A DNA stretch of 47,288 nt from an uncultured Clostridium sp. (GCA_930982035.1 CAKNJL010000009.1:1-47288), one strand, 5' to 3'. Numbered from the stretch's first letter, positions 1 through 12,000 are shown. Notes: generated from the letters alone by a model not told the origin. Numbers and translations: made by a program.

Positions 1-58
1 AAATCTCCGTCCCCATTGACAACCATTGACAACCCATCTCCGTCTCCATTGACAAACT

Positions 59-850
59 TTAAATCAAAAAAATCCTCTTTGCATTTTGATTTGTAATCTC
101 TGCAACTTCGTTTATAGAAAGTCCTTTTACATCTGCAATTTTTTGTGCTATATATTTAACATTTCTTGGGTCATTTCTTTTTCCTCTTAATGGCTCTGGT
201 GATAAATAAGGGCTATCTGTTTCAATTAATATTTTGTCATTTGGAACCATTTGAATTATTTCATTTGCATTTTTAGAATTTTTAAAAGTGACAGGTCCAG
301 CAAAAGAAATATAGAAATCAAGTTTTAATGCTTCTTTCACCAATTCTCTATTTAATGGACAACAATGAAAAACTCCTTTTTTATCAACATTATTTTTCTT
401 TAAAATTTCGATTGTATCCATAACAGCATCTCTTGTATGTATTACTATTGGTAAATTAAAATCATTTGCTAACTCTATTTGTTTAACAAAAGCTTCTTTC
501 TGCAATTTTCTTTTTTCATTATCTTTTTCCCAATAATAGTCTAAACCAATCTCTCCAATTGCTACTATTTTTTTATATTCCAAGTTTTCTTCCACTATTT
601 TTTTGATTTTCTCCATATCTTTCCACAGTTCTTCCTCTGTTTGTGGAATATCATTTGGTGAAAGTCCACATGTTGTATAAATAAATTCATACTTTTTAGA
701 TAATTCTACTCCTTTTGTGGAACCTTCTATGCTATATCCTGCTGATACAAGTTTAGTAACTCCTGATTCCTTAATTTTTTCTATTATTTCTTCTCTATCT
801 TCATCAAATCTTTCATCATCTAAATGACAATGACTATCAAAAAGTTCCAT
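59..850 (-). CDS. tatD: TatD family metal-dependent hydrolase
   Basis: MELFDSHCHLDDERFDEDR, GEIGLDYYW, HTRDA, ETDSPYLSPEPLRGKRN motifs. Confidence 0.95.
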   Translation of the reverse strand: MELFDSHCHLDDERFDEDREEIIEKIKESGVTKLVSAGYSIEGSTKGVELSKKYEFIYTTCGLSPNDIPQTEEELWKDMEKIKKIVEENLEYKKIVAIGEIGLDYYWEKDNEKRKLQKEAFVKQIELANDFNLPIVIHTRDAVMDTIEILKKNNVDKKGVFHCCPLNRELVKEALKLDFYISFAGPVTFKNSKNANEIIQMVPNDKILIETDSPYLSPEPLRGKRNDPRNVKYIAQKIADVKGLSINEVAEITNQNAKRIFLI

Positions 851-929
851 AATTCATTTTCTCCCTTTCATATTATTAAATAAAGTAATCTTTTCAACTA
901 TAATAAGATTATTCTATATGAAAATTTTA

Positions 930-1307
930 TTATGAGTTGAAAATAGCAACTACATTTGCTGTTGCATATTGTTTGCAATGTGATATACTTATATCTATTT
1001 CATCTATTCCTTGTATTTCTATATCTAAGAAATGCACACATGGTCTGCCATTTTCATCATTTATTATCTCTATATTTTTCCAACCAATTTCATATTTATC
1101 TTTTAATTGCGGTGAAATTGCCTTAAACACTGCTTCTTTTCCTGCAAATCTTCCTGCATAATGTTGATATTTTTGGTTTTTTCTACTTTCACAATATTCT
1201 ATTTCTTTTTTGGTAAAAACTCTTTCTAAAAATCTTTCTCCCATATCTTCTATACTGTCTTTTATTCTACCTATTTCTATTATATCTGTTCCACAAGTTA
1301 TTTTCAT
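930..1307 (-). CDS. acpS: holo-[acyl-carrier-protein] synthase
   Basis: GTDIIEIGRI, FAGKEAVFKA, ISISHCKQYATA motifs. Confidence 0.95.
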   Translation of the reverse strand: MKITCGTDIIEIGRIKDSIEDMGERFLERVFTKKEIEYCESRKNQKYQHYAGRFAGKEAVFKAISPQLKDKYEIGWKNIEIINDENGRPCVHFLDIEIQGIDEIDISISHCKQYATANVVAIFNS

Positions 1308-1669
1308 TTTTCCTTTCGCATAATTAATTATCTAATTTATTATACGAATTACTCCTTTCTTTATTATTTTTTATGCAATTCTTTATAGATAATCGACATT
1401 CTCCCTTGATTTTCCATATACAAGAACAATAGAGACATGATTAAAATTTTAAACTTTTAAAATACTTACACGTCGCGTCTTTGTTCACGCGCCAATTTTA
1501 CGCAAATTAAGATTGTGTACAATCATTGGAGCGAAACGGCTTTTATACAATAGAAAAGTATAACTTTCCTATTGTAGTAGTACTAAAAGGACGGAAAAAA
1601 CGATGATTTTTTCTCCGTCCATAAAGGTCTGTCCCTTTTCGTTCCAAAATGGAACGATTTGGCCCGTCC

Positions 1670-2908
1670 CTAACGTGCCAGTAACATAAAATTAAGTATA
1701 TTGAATATTAGTGATGCTACTAATACTACTGATATTACTATTGTTAAGTTTCTATTTCTTTCTATGTTTAATTCTTTATATAAAACATCATATTTATTTT
1801 TTACTTCATTATATAATTGTTCTAAACCTAGGCATTCTCTTATTCTATATGAGAATAATGTTCCTGATTCATCTTCTGTTACTTCTTGAATCCATATATT
1901 TTTTGTAAAGTTTATAAATTCTTTTCTTACATTTTTCATTTTTGTTGCATTTTTAAAGTCCAAACTTATTTTTTTCAAATATATTTTCTTATACAATTCA
2001 AAAATATATGTGTATAAATATTGTTGTTCAAATTCGTTTGGCAAAATTGTGTAATTATTAATATCTGTTGATGAAGCGAATAATGTTACTCCTTGTTTTG
2101 TTATTCCCATTTTTGTATATTTCCATTTTGATAATGATAATATATCATCTTCTTTTAAACTTGCTGAATTGTCTGCTGGTAATATTCTTGCAAATTTTAT
2201 AAAGTTATTTTCTATTTTATCAAATGTATTTTCTAAATTCCAACCTGACTGGTCTATACATACATAAGAATATGTTAAAAATCTTTCTGTATTGATATCT
2301 AGTTTTATCGCTTCTACATTTGATCCTGTTATTCCTTTTATAAAATCTGTTAATTTATCAATACTTGAAAAACTGTCTGTTTGTATATTAATTTTATCAT
2401 AATCATTTAATGTTCTATTATCTTGTCGTATATCTCTAAATTTATAGTTGAAATTCAACACATCTGAAAATGTTGGCTCATCTTCTATGTTTGTTTTCAT
2501 ACATAGAAAACATATACCTGTGTTAAAACATATTATTTCGATTTTTCTAATTTTAAAGAATATACCTTTACCTTCTCCTGCTTTTCCTTGTATATCTTTT
2601 TTTATTGTGTATTCAAATATTGTACAAGGATATTTCGCTAAAACTGCTGATTGTGTCTCCATTGGCATTTCTTTAAATTTGGCATATTTAGCATTTGTAA
2701 AACTAAAACTTGAAAATAGAAAATCTCTCATTTTGGGCGTAAAATACTTATATAACCTTAAATCTTTTTCCTTTTCAAATCTTTTTAGTTTACAATTTTC
2801 ATCTTTTAGTAATCTTAATAAGTATTTTTGATACTTCCTTTGTTTTACAACAAAAGGATGTATAAAGTATGTGTATTGGTAGTTTATCTTTAGTTCCATT
2901 TTAATCAC
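1670..2908 (-). CDS. hypothetical protein with C-terminal transmembrane helix
   Basis: 412-aa ORF, hydrophobic C-terminus TIVISVVLVASLIFNILNFMLL; family not recognised. Confidence 0.75.
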   Translation of the reverse strand: MIKMELKINYQYTYFIHPFVVKQRKYQKYLLRLLKDENCKLKRFEKEKDLRLYKYFTPKMRDFLFSSFSFTNAKYAKFKEMPMETQSAVLAKYPCTIFEYTIKKDIQGKAGEGKGIFFKIRKIEIICFNTGICFLCMKTNIEDEPTFSDVLNFNYKFRDIRQDNRTLNDYDKINIQTDSFSSIDKLTDFIKGITGSNVEAIKLDINTERFLTYSYVCIDQSGWNLENTFDKIENNFIKFARILPADNSASLKEDDILSLSKWKYTKMGITKQGVTLFASSTDINNYTILPNEFEQQYLYTYIFELYKKIYLKKISLDFKNATKMKNVRKEFINFTKNIWIQEVTEDESGTLFSYRIRECLGLEQLYNEVKNKYDVLYKELNIERNRNLTIVISVVLVASLIFNILNFMLLAR

Positions 2909-3018
2909 CTTTTATTATTATTTTTTTACAAATTATCTTCATTACACTTCATAAGAAAAGATTTTTTATAGAATGAATATATATTAATATTTTTTATAAT
3001 TTATAAATTTTAAAGTCC

Positions 3019-4548
3019 TTATTCTTGATTATAATAATTCATATTTATGTCTTTTCCTAAATGCCATCTTCCTATAAAATCTATAATTAAATAATCATCT
3101 AAATTATATGTTGGTTCTTGTACAACTTCTCCTTTACTATTTATTACTCCCCATTTTCCGTCTTTTTTCACTGCTGAATATCCATATTCATTTTGTTCTG
3201 TTGCATCATCATATTTATATTCTACCACAACATTTCCATCTTTGTCTAGATATCCATACATATTATCTTTTTTATCTAAAAATAATGTATTATTACTTAA
3301 AACATCCTTTACATTTTGTTCTTCAAATCTAAAATTATAATATTTATAACCATCATCTTGTCTTAATTCAAAATAGCCTGAATCTGTATTTACCTCTATC
3401 AATATTCCTGTTTGTTTTATTTCAAAATTACTATTCATTATATTACTATTAAAGTTTTCATCTTCTGCAATATAAATATCTCCAGTTTCATTATATGATA
3501 TTGATGTATAATTAAATGGGACTTTTTCATTATTATCTATATCTACTATTCCCTGTTTTCCATCTTTAGTTGCAATAAAAGTATTTGCTTTTGCTTCTAC
3601 TAAATTACTATATTGTGCTGGTATTTTTACTTCTCCTGTAAGTGTCATTACTCCATATTGTCCATTTGAAACATATATAACTCCTTGGTCTTGAGTCTTT
3701 AGAATTGCTGAAATTTGTTCAAATCCTTGTGTTAGAACGTCTTCTCCAGATGAATTTACTACTTTTTGTTTTCCATCTTGTGTTACAACATATAAATTGT
3801 TCCCATATACTTTTTGTATTTCTTGATAGTTATTTGCTAAAACAACATTTTTAGAATTATCTACTATTCCATATAAACCAGTATCATCTTTTACTATATA
3901 TCCTGCATTATTGTCTTTTCCTAAATTTGTGATTTCTGTATATGCTACATCTAAGATTATTCTTCCTTCATCATTTGCTACTCCATATTTTCCATCTTTT
4001 TGTATTAGTAAAGCATTTTCTATTCCTTGTATTGCTGTTATACTATCATATTCTGTATTTAAAAGTTGTTCTCCATTTAGATTGATTGTTCCCCACTTTC
4101 CATCTTTTTGGACTTTTAATACATTTTTTTCATACCATAAATTATTATTTTTATCCATATTTGATATTGCTTCGACCTTTGCATAATCTGTAAGAATTTC
4201 TTTATTTTCGCTGTTTAATGCTTTAGTACTATATTCTCCTGTATCATAATTTACATCATATGTACAAAGAAATACATCTGTTTTATTATCAGGTATTATT
4301 ATCATTTCTTCATATGAAGGTTCTATCACTGTTTCTCCATTTTCATCTATTACTCCCCATTTGTTGTCTTTATATGCAGGAAAATATGTTTTACTTGTTA
4401 TTCCTCCTGTTTTCTCATCTTTTGAAAGAATTCCATGTATTACAAAAATCGACATAATTATTACTACAAATGCTAGTATGACAGCAAATACCTTTTTTAA
4501 ATTTAACTTTGGTTCTTCATACCTTCTACCTCTGCTCATTCTGAACAT
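3019..4548 (-). CDS. WG-repeat (KWG) containing membrane-anchored protein
   Basis: N-terminal TM helix, then repeated DGKWGVINxxGE / KDGKYGVAN units. Confidence 0.9.
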   Translation of the reverse strand: MFRMSRGRRYEEPKLNLKKVFAVILAFVVIIMSIFVIHGILSKDEKTGGITSKTYFPAYKDNKWGVIDENGETVIEPSYEEMIIIPDNKTDVFLCTYDVNYDTGEYSTKALNSENKEILTDYAKVEAISNMDKNNNLWYEKNVLKVQKDGKWGTINLNGEQLLNTEYDSITAIQGIENALLIQKDGKYGVANDEGRIILDVAYTEITNLGKDNNAGYIVKDDTGLYGIVDNSKNVVLANNYQEIQKVYGNNLYVVTQDGKQKVVNSSGEDVLTQGFEQISAILKTQDQGVIYVSNGQYGVMTLTGEVKIPAQYSNLVEAKANTFIATKDGKQGIVDIDNNEKVPFNYTSISYNETGDIYIAEDENFNSNIMNSNFEIKQTGILIEVNTDSGYFELRQDDGYKYYNFRFEEQNVKDVLSNNTLFLDKKDNMYGYLDKDGNVVVEYKYDDATEQNEYGYSAVKKDGKWGVINSKGEVVQEPTYNLDDYLIIDFIGRWHLGKDINMNYYNQE

Positions 4549-4595
4549 TCCTCCATCTAATATTATTTTTTATACTTATAACTCGCCTAAAATTT

Positions 4596-4983
4596 ATTCT
4601 ATATAATGTATATATATTAATATTGAATAAATTTCGAATGTGATTGGAGTGCTTGTAGAGTTTTTTAATCTAAAAGGAATGAGGAAGCGCGAATAGCGAG
4701 AGGCTCGTTCCTTTTAGATGACAAATCTCGTTTCTCGAGAACTTTCTTCTACTTTTCTAATTTTACTATATATATTTAAGTTCTCGAAGAAGCGTAAAGA
4801 TTTGTCGACGCGAAAAATTGCGTAGCAGTTTTTCTGTGCAACGTTATTTTTTTGTTGAATAGGAAAAATTAATTTTTCCTATTCAATAAAAACTCTAATG
4901 CACGTATTGAACCGAGAAATTTATAAAATATTAATATATATACATTCTTATTAACATTATTTTATAGGCTGTAAATTGTAACC
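4596..4983. repeat. Repeat element copy 1: ~35-bp imperfect terminal inverted repeats with multi-hairpin interior
   Basis: GAATGTATATATATTAATATTGAATAAATTTC at one end, inverted as GAAATTTATAAAATATTAATATATATACATTC at the other; both ends recur at 30613-30855. Confidence 0.75.
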
Positions 4984-4993
4984 AACTTATATT

Positions 4994-7399
4994 CTATTTT
5001 TGCATAAATTTACATACAATTACACTCATATCATCTTTTGTTTTTCCAAAATTATTGTCTATTGCTTCATTTAAAATGATATCAGCTATTTTCTTTGTAT
5101 TTTTAGTTTCTATATCTTCTAATAAATATTTTATCCATAACTCTTTATTTTTATATTCTATATTAGAATCAAGTATCCCATCTGTACACATCAACATTAT
5201 TTGTTCACTTTGTATATCTGTATCAAATACTTGTATATTATCTTGATTTACCATACCAGCTGGAAGTGAGTTTGATTTTATAATTTGAACTCTTTTATTT
5301 TTCTTTATATATGTTGGACATGCTCCACTTTTTATAAATTCTATTGTTCCTTTATATAAATCTATAATAGCTATATCTAGTGTTGCAAATATCTCTTCAC
5401 TTTTACTGATTAAGGTAGATGTAATTAATTTTATTGAACTATCTTTATCAAATCCAGATGCTAACAAATTTTGTAACATTGCCAATGCTTGCATACTACT
5501 TTCATTTGCTTTTCTTCCTGTTCCCATTCCATCACTTAATGCTATCAAATATTTTCCGTCTTTTAGTCTTATATTCACAAAATTATCTCCTGAAACTTCA
5601 CTCTGATTTTTACTTGAATCAGCTGTTGCAAATCCTAGAACATATTTATCATCTGATATATATACTAAATTTGTTTCATTTGAATTATCTTCATTTAATA
5701 CTATTTTTTCTTTTAATACTTTTGTAAGTATGTTTTCTATCACACTATTATCTTCTGGTTTTTTTGTATATATATTTATTATGTATCTATCTTTTTTTGT
5801 AATAGAAATTTCTGCAACTTCTATTTCTTTTTGTTTTAATAATTTGATAATTTCAACTTCTTGTTTTGTATATTTTTGTTCTTCTTTTGATTCTTTTTCA
5901 ATATCTTTTGCTATTCCTGATATTACTTTTGAAACACCATTTAGTTGTGTTTCCATATTTTTCTTGCTTTCTTCTAATTTTTTCTTCCATATAAAATTAT
6001 TTTTACTTACTTTATATGAAACATTTATCGCTCTTAACATCTGTAAAATATTTTCTTCTAGATATTTACTTACTTCCTTATCATCAAAACCTACTATATA
6101 ACTATTACAATCTGCAAAGATTTTTAATAAATCTTCCCTTTCTATCTCTTGTTTTTCTAATAATAGGTTAAATATTTCATCCATTATTTTTCCATTTACA
6201 TTTGAGATATCTTCATATAACAGATTATCTCTATATGGTTCTAAGTTATTTAATAATTCATTTATAAATATTTGCTTGTTTTCTTCTTTTTCCTCTTCTG
6301 TAAATTGACTTTTTTGTCCATTAGAATATGTTTTTGCAATTTTCTTTATTGTTTCTGATACATTATTTAACTTTTCTACTGTTTCTTTTTCTCTTGTTAA
6401 AGTCCTTTCTCTTGATATTGGTAGAAACTTTGAACCACCTACAAATTCTTCTATATCTATATTTATGTTTTTAGGTATTGCTAATAATATTATTGAAGCT
6501 AGCAATATTTCTTTAAAATAAATTAATTCTACTGTATATCCATTAGAAGCATAAGCTAAAATAACATTTCCTATACAAAATCCAACAATTACTCCTATTT
6601 TTCCAAATCTATTTAGTATTCCTGCTACCATTCCTGAAATCGCATACGCTGCAATTATTATTGGTTCTCCTCCTGTTATAATTCCTAATGCTACTCCTAT
6701 TGTAACTCCTGATGTAGCTCCTACTAGTATTCCATTTTTCCAACCTAATACTAGTACTATCAAAATGCTTAATATATTTCTTATTGAAAATCCTAAAATT
6801 GTTAAATCTGAAAATGCGCTAACAGCAATCGCCAATAGAAGACTTGTCCCTATAACTTCTTCTATAGAAAATGCTTTTTTCTCCCCTATATTTTCAATAA
6901 CTGAAATTGAATTTGTGAATATTTTATAAAATGCTATTGCTATTATTCCATATGTTATACTTACCAATAAATCATAAAATGTAAATGTAGAAAGCATTGC
7001 TTTTATTATTTGAACTAGTAATACAGAAATAAATATATTTTTGCTTACTTTTATCTTTTCATTTCTTTCATCTTCATTGTACTTAGGCTTAAAAATGAAA
7101 ATACTTATAAAAAATACCAAGCTTGTTAGGAAATATTCTAGTCCTCCTCCTGCTCCAAATTTTATTATATTTCCTATTAATGTAACAATCATAACACCTA
7201 AGAGTGGAATTGAAGATGAAAAACATGCCCCTAATATACTTATACTAAATAAAGAAAACTCTCCCCCTATTCCAACTAATGATAACATAAAAGAAATTAT
7301 ATACATTATTATATTATTTCTTTTTATGATTTCTGACCATTTGTTTACAGTTTCTTTCTCTTTGCCTTGCATAGTATATCCTTCTATATTCTGAAACAT
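4994..7399 (-). CDS. spoIIE: stage II sporulation protein E (membrane-bound PP2C-type phosphatase)
   Basis: N-terminal polytopic membrane domain and C-terminal PP2C domain (ALSDGMGTGRKANESS, MCTDGILDSN, DDMSVIVCKF). Confidence 0.93.
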   Translation of the reverse strand: MFQNIEGYTMQGKEKETVNKWSEIIKRNNIIMYIISFMLSLVGIGGEFSLFSISILGACFSSSIPLLGVMIVTLIGNIIKFGAGGGLEYFLTSLVFFISIFIFKPKYNEDERNEKIKVSKNIFISVLLVQIIKAMLSTFTFYDLLVSITYGIIAIAFYKIFTNSISVIENIGEKKAFSIEEVIGTSLLLAIAVSAFSDLTILGFSIRNILSILIVLVLGWKNGILVGATSGVTIGVALGIITGGEPIIIAAYAISGMVAGILNRFGKIGVIVGFCIGNVILAYASNGYTVELIYFKEILLASIILLAIPKNINIDIEEFVGGSKFLPISRERTLTREKETVEKLNNVSETIKKIAKTYSNGQKSQFTEEEKEENKQIFINELLNNLEPYRDNLLYEDISNVNGKIMDEIFNLLLEKQEIEREDLLKIFADCNSYIVGFDDKEVSKYLEENILQMLRAINVSYKVSKNNFIWKKKLEESKKNMETQLNGVSKVISGIAKDIEKESKEEQKYTKQEVEIIKLLKQKEIEVAEISITKKDRYIINIYTKKPEDNSVIENILTKVLKEKIVLNEDNSNETNLVYISDDKYVLGFATADSSKNQSEVSGDNFVNIRLKDGKYLIALSDGMGTGRKANESSMQALAMLQNLLASGFDKDSSIKLITSTLISKSEEIFATLDIAIIDLYKGTIEFIKSGACPTYIKKNKRVQIIKSNSLPAGMVNQDNIQVFDTDIQSEQIMLMCTDGILDSNIEYKNKELWIKYLLEDIETKNTKKIADIILNEAIDNNFGKTKDDMSVIVCKFMQK

Positions 7400-7663
7400 A
7401 TTTCATACCACCTTTTCCCTATATATATGCTATATTTTACTACTTGTCTTTTGTGGTTTTTGTCTTTTTTGGTAAATAATTTCTAATATTTTTTTTACTT
7501 TTTTTATTGTTTTTTTATGTTATATTTTTTTATGTTACTTTTTTTGGCTTTTTATGCTTTTTATTTTATTACAGAATGTCAAAAAAAGCAATACAATAGG
7601 AAAATAAAATTCTTGGACGTTGGGGACGTGTCAAATTGAACATTTTTTGTCCAAAAGGGACAG

Positions 7664-7862
7664 GTGTCAATGGAGACGGAGATTTCTTGTCAGTGGGGAC
7701 GTGTTGTCAGTGGGGACGGAGATTTCTTGGCAATGGGGACGGAGATTTTGACAACATTGTCATTGACAATGTTGTCAAAATCTCCGTCCCCATTGACAAG
7801 AAATCTCCGTCCCCACTGACAACACGTCCCCACTGACAAGAAATCTCCGTTCCCATTGACAC
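7664..7862. repeat. ~199-bp near-perfect palindrome built from REP-like TGTCAxTGGGGACGGAGATTT units
   Basis: GTGTCAATGGAGACGGAGATTTCTTGTCAGTGGGGACG... mirrored by ...CGTCCCCACTGACAAGAAATCTCCGTTCCCATTGACAC; centre near 7763. Confidence 0.9.
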
Positions 7863-7934
7863 CCATTTACAAAAAGACAGACCCTATTTTAGGTCTGTCC
7901 CTTTTGTTTCATTTTGGAACGATTTGCTACGTCC

Positions 7935-10900
7935 CTATTTGTTTAGTACTTTTTTCTTAATGAATATAACTCCTACTCCTATGATTACAAATGCTGATAT
8001 TACAATTGATATTGGTAATATGAAGTTCAAGTTTGCACCTGTATTTGGTGTTATAATTACTCTTTCTGCCATGTCATCATCACGTTCAACTTGTGGTCCT
8101 GCACCTGGTTCATAATTACCTAGTGTTGTTGTTAAGTCTGAACCTCCTGTTTTTTCAACCTTAATAATTTCTGTTTCATTGTCTAATTCAATATCTTGTG
8201 ATGATGTTAATAATTTAGATACATTTAGTACTGTTGTATTAGACTTCGTTGGCTCTATTGGAGTTGCTAGATTTTCTGTATATAGTATTTGTCTATTATT
8301 CATTTCTGTTGATTCTCTTACAGGTTGTGCTAAGTCTATTCTAGGATCAGTTAAGTCTATTGCTTCCCAACCTTCATTTTTATTTGCTTCAAATCCCCAA
8401 TCTCTATCTAAGTAGTCTATAATTGCTGTTGGTGTTATTGTTACTACTGGTCCGTCTTTTTCTCCATATTTATAGTATTTTTCACCTACGTAATCTAGTT
8501 CACTATTATTAGTTGCTGTAAATTCATATCCAACTTCCAATAATGCTCCACTCATTAACTCACTATCCATTTCAAGTCTTACAATTCCTTGTTTTGGCTC
8601 TGTTGATGGTGAACCTGGTATATACATTACACTTGAGTTTGTTCCTTCTAGACTACCATCTTCTTTTACTTCTAAGTCTACTAATACTCTTCCGTTTGCT
8701 AAAGTAACTTTCATTGTTTTTACTCTCTTGCTTAGAGAAATGTCTTGTCTTGCTCTTTCTACTATACCAAAGTCTACATTGTGAATTCTATATTCATATC
8801 TATCTCCTACTGATGCTGTATATGTTGATTCATATTCTACTCCTACTCCCATTGTTGGAGTTGTTGAGTCCATTTTATTTCTTGTAAATGTTGTTCCATT
8901 AGTAATTGTATTCATTTCTGCATCTATTTGTTGTCTTGAACCTTTTGGAGCTTCTTGATCTTGGTTATAATTGTCTATTGCATCTGTCCATCTTGTATCT
9001 ACGTCTTCTTTATACCATTCTTTATTGCTTTGGTCTCTTGATGGTTGATATATTGTTCCTTTGTAATTTTGGACTGTGTATGTTTCATCTCCCCAAGTAT
9101 ATGTTAATGTATAATCTCCTGGTATGTAGTTATCAATATGGAAGTCTCCATTTTCATCTGTTGTTGCTGTATATACTTTTCCACTTCCTGTGTTTTCTGT
9201 AAATGTTATTTCTACATTAGGTATTCCTGTTTCTCCATCTTCATATGCTCCACTTCCTTGTCTTACTTGTCCTGTCATTAATTCTCCTGATGTTGAGTCT
9301 AGGAATACTTTTCCTTCTAATGTTCTTGCATCTGCTATTTCTAGTTGTAATGCTGGGCTTATGTCTGTATCGTCAAAGTCGTGTTTTCCTACTTCTTCGC
9401 CTTCTATTGTTATATTTCCTGGGTTTGAGTCTTTATCTACACCTGCATATGCACTTCCATTTTGGAATGATGAGTATGAGTTAATTTCTGCTATATTATC
9501 TAGAAGAGATACTGTACTATTTTCTAAGTCTTCATCATTTAATATTCCTGCTACTGCTTCTCTATTTAGTTTGAATTGTACATATATCCTTTCTGTCTTT
9601 CCTGCATCTATTGTCATGTCTGGATTAATTACTACTTTTGAGTATTTGTCATTATATTGTCCTTGCTCTGTGTAACTTACATTTTCAGTAATAGTTCCTT
9701 CATCTGGTTTTATTTGTTCTAGACCTATTTCTTTACTTACATCTTTTCTACCTACTGCTACTAATTCATATCTCTTGTCATAGTAATCTGCTATAGAATT
9801 TACTCTTGTTTGTATTCCACTTGCTTCATTTGTAACATCTATTGCATATGTTATATATACTTGTAGTTCTTTGCTCTTATCATTTTCGTTTGTATAATCT
9901 ATATCTGATTCATATATTGCTCTTTTATAACTTGATGATACATATTCACTACTCCATTTAACTCCAACATTGAAGCCTTCTCCTGAATATCCTGTGTCGT
10001 GGTCTGATTTCATTGCATATTCATATATATGGTTATATCCATTTATAGATAATCTTACATTATACATATCTTTTGATAATGATAAGTCTGGTTTTTCTCT
10101 TTCATATAATCCTAGGTTAATATATGGTATTTCTTCATCTCCATATTCAAAGTCTCCTCTTATGCTATATCCTGCTGAATCTGTATTTGCTGTTATTGGA
10201 TATTGTCCTGTTGGTAATCCATTATTTATTAATGTTGATGTATAGCTTTCTCCATTATAACTATATGATAAATCATGTGCTTTTTGTCCTGATTCATTTA
10301 ATGCTACACCAGTGTCTGCTCCGTTTCCACTACCTTCTATTGTACTAAAGCTCTTGTTGAAATTATCTCTTGTTGTTGCATCTTCTGCTGATTTTGAACC
10401 ATTATTTGCTGTTAATATTGGTGTTACATTTTGATATGTTAATCCATCATATGTGAATTCCATATAATAGTTAGATAAATCATCTATTCTAACATCTACA
10501 AATTGATAATATCTTATAATACTATCTCCTAAATTGATTTCTTTTGTTGTAGCTGTAAATGGTGCTCCACTATCATTTGTTACAGTATTTCCTGTCCTAC
10601 GGTCTACTAATCTTACTTGTACATTACTTAATAATTGATCTTCATCATCCATTGTGTCATTTCTATATAGGTTATTCCTATAAGATTGTTTTGCTGATTG
10701 TACATCTAAGAATACATATCCTGAAAGTTTTACATATACTTGTTTATTTGTTATGATATCTGCTGTTGATGGATCTTGACTGTCTACTGTAATTGTTACT
10801 CCTGCACTATTGAATTCATATCCATAGTTTGGATTTGTTGTTTCATATGCTAAATAGTCTCCTAATAATAATCCATCTATAGTAATTTCACCATTTGCAT

Positions 10901-11985
10901 TTGTTTTAAATTCTGTTCCTGTATTATTATATGATATATTTCCACTTGCATCTTGATATACATACTGTTTTAAATTCACATTATAAATTCTAAATCCTAC
11001 ATTTGGTAAAGCAATTGATTGATTTTGTTCATTAACCTTTTTAATTCTTAATTTTCCTGTAAGTGGTATATCATAAGGAAAATTAATTTCTGTTTTATCG
11101 GTATCTGGTTCATTTTCAATATATATAAGGTTTTGCCAGTCTCCATCATCTGATCTCATGAAATACATTGTTGATGCTGTAATATCTAATTCTACTTTTG
11201 TTCTTATTTCTGTTATTCTAGTCACTCCACTATTTGCTGGTATTTCAATATAGAAACCTTTATTTCCATTTGAAGGTATCTCTTCCATACCTATTGTTAA
11301 ATATTGTCCACCTTTTGTTTTTACAAATGTTACATTATCAATAGTTTTTCCATTTTGATCTTTTACATTAGCTTTTGTCAATTTTCCATTATATTTCCAT
11401 TTAAATGGACCTATTCTTATTCTATCTCCAACTGTAGTTACTTTTATATTATCCTTGTCTGTTAAATCTTCAATATATGCTTCATCTTTTGACTCATCAT
11501 AATTTTTCGCATATTTTTCTGCTTCTTCATTTAAAGCTTGTTTTCCCTCATTTTCATTATTAGCAAATTTCATACCTATATGCTTGTATTCATTTCCTAC
11601 AGCTTTCATCCAATCATTAAAATACCACCAAATTGCTTTTTGTTTTGTATCTTTACTTACATTTGCTCTTAATATATATCCCATTTTCAAATTAGCTTTT
11701 TTGGTTATTTCATAATTAGGATTGTCTCCGTTTAAGACCTGTTGAAGTTTTTCCTTTTATTTTGATCTTTGTTTCTACTTTATAATCCATACCACTACTA
11801 TAGAAATGTTGACGGTGCTGTACACAATATAATGAAGAATTTCCTACATAATCTCTATTATACTCTAACCAATAAGTAGAGCCTACTTTGTTATATGAGG
11901 TATAAGCATTTGATATACTAGAATATCCCAATATCATCAATATTGTTATTATTATACCAATCAATGTTTTTTTCAAATTACTCAT
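7935..11985 (-). CDS. Thioester-domain / Cna-B repeat surface protein with LPXTG-like (TPNTG) sorting signal; +1 frame break at CGG 11728-11730
   Basis: ORFs 11716-11985 (signal peptide, SLYCVQH) and 7935-11690 (KQKAIWWYF, Cna-B/SdrD repeats, ITPNTGANLN-TM-KKKVLNK) join by skipping one C: GLK-[C]-GDNPNYEITKKANLK. Confidence 0.85.
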
Positions 11986-12000
11986 TTTTCTCCCTCCTTT

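Noticed and set aside
1441-1668. Structured noncoding RNA in the GC-rich intergenic region upstream of acpS-side genes
   Set aside because: Contains hairpins (ACAATAGAAAAG/CTTTCCTATTGT; CGGAAAAAACGATGATTTTTTCTCCG) but matches no RNA family I can name; probably composite REP-like debris.
7636-7836. 66-aa ORF inside the palindrome
   Set aside because: Translation of REP-like repeat units; repetitive and not protein-like.
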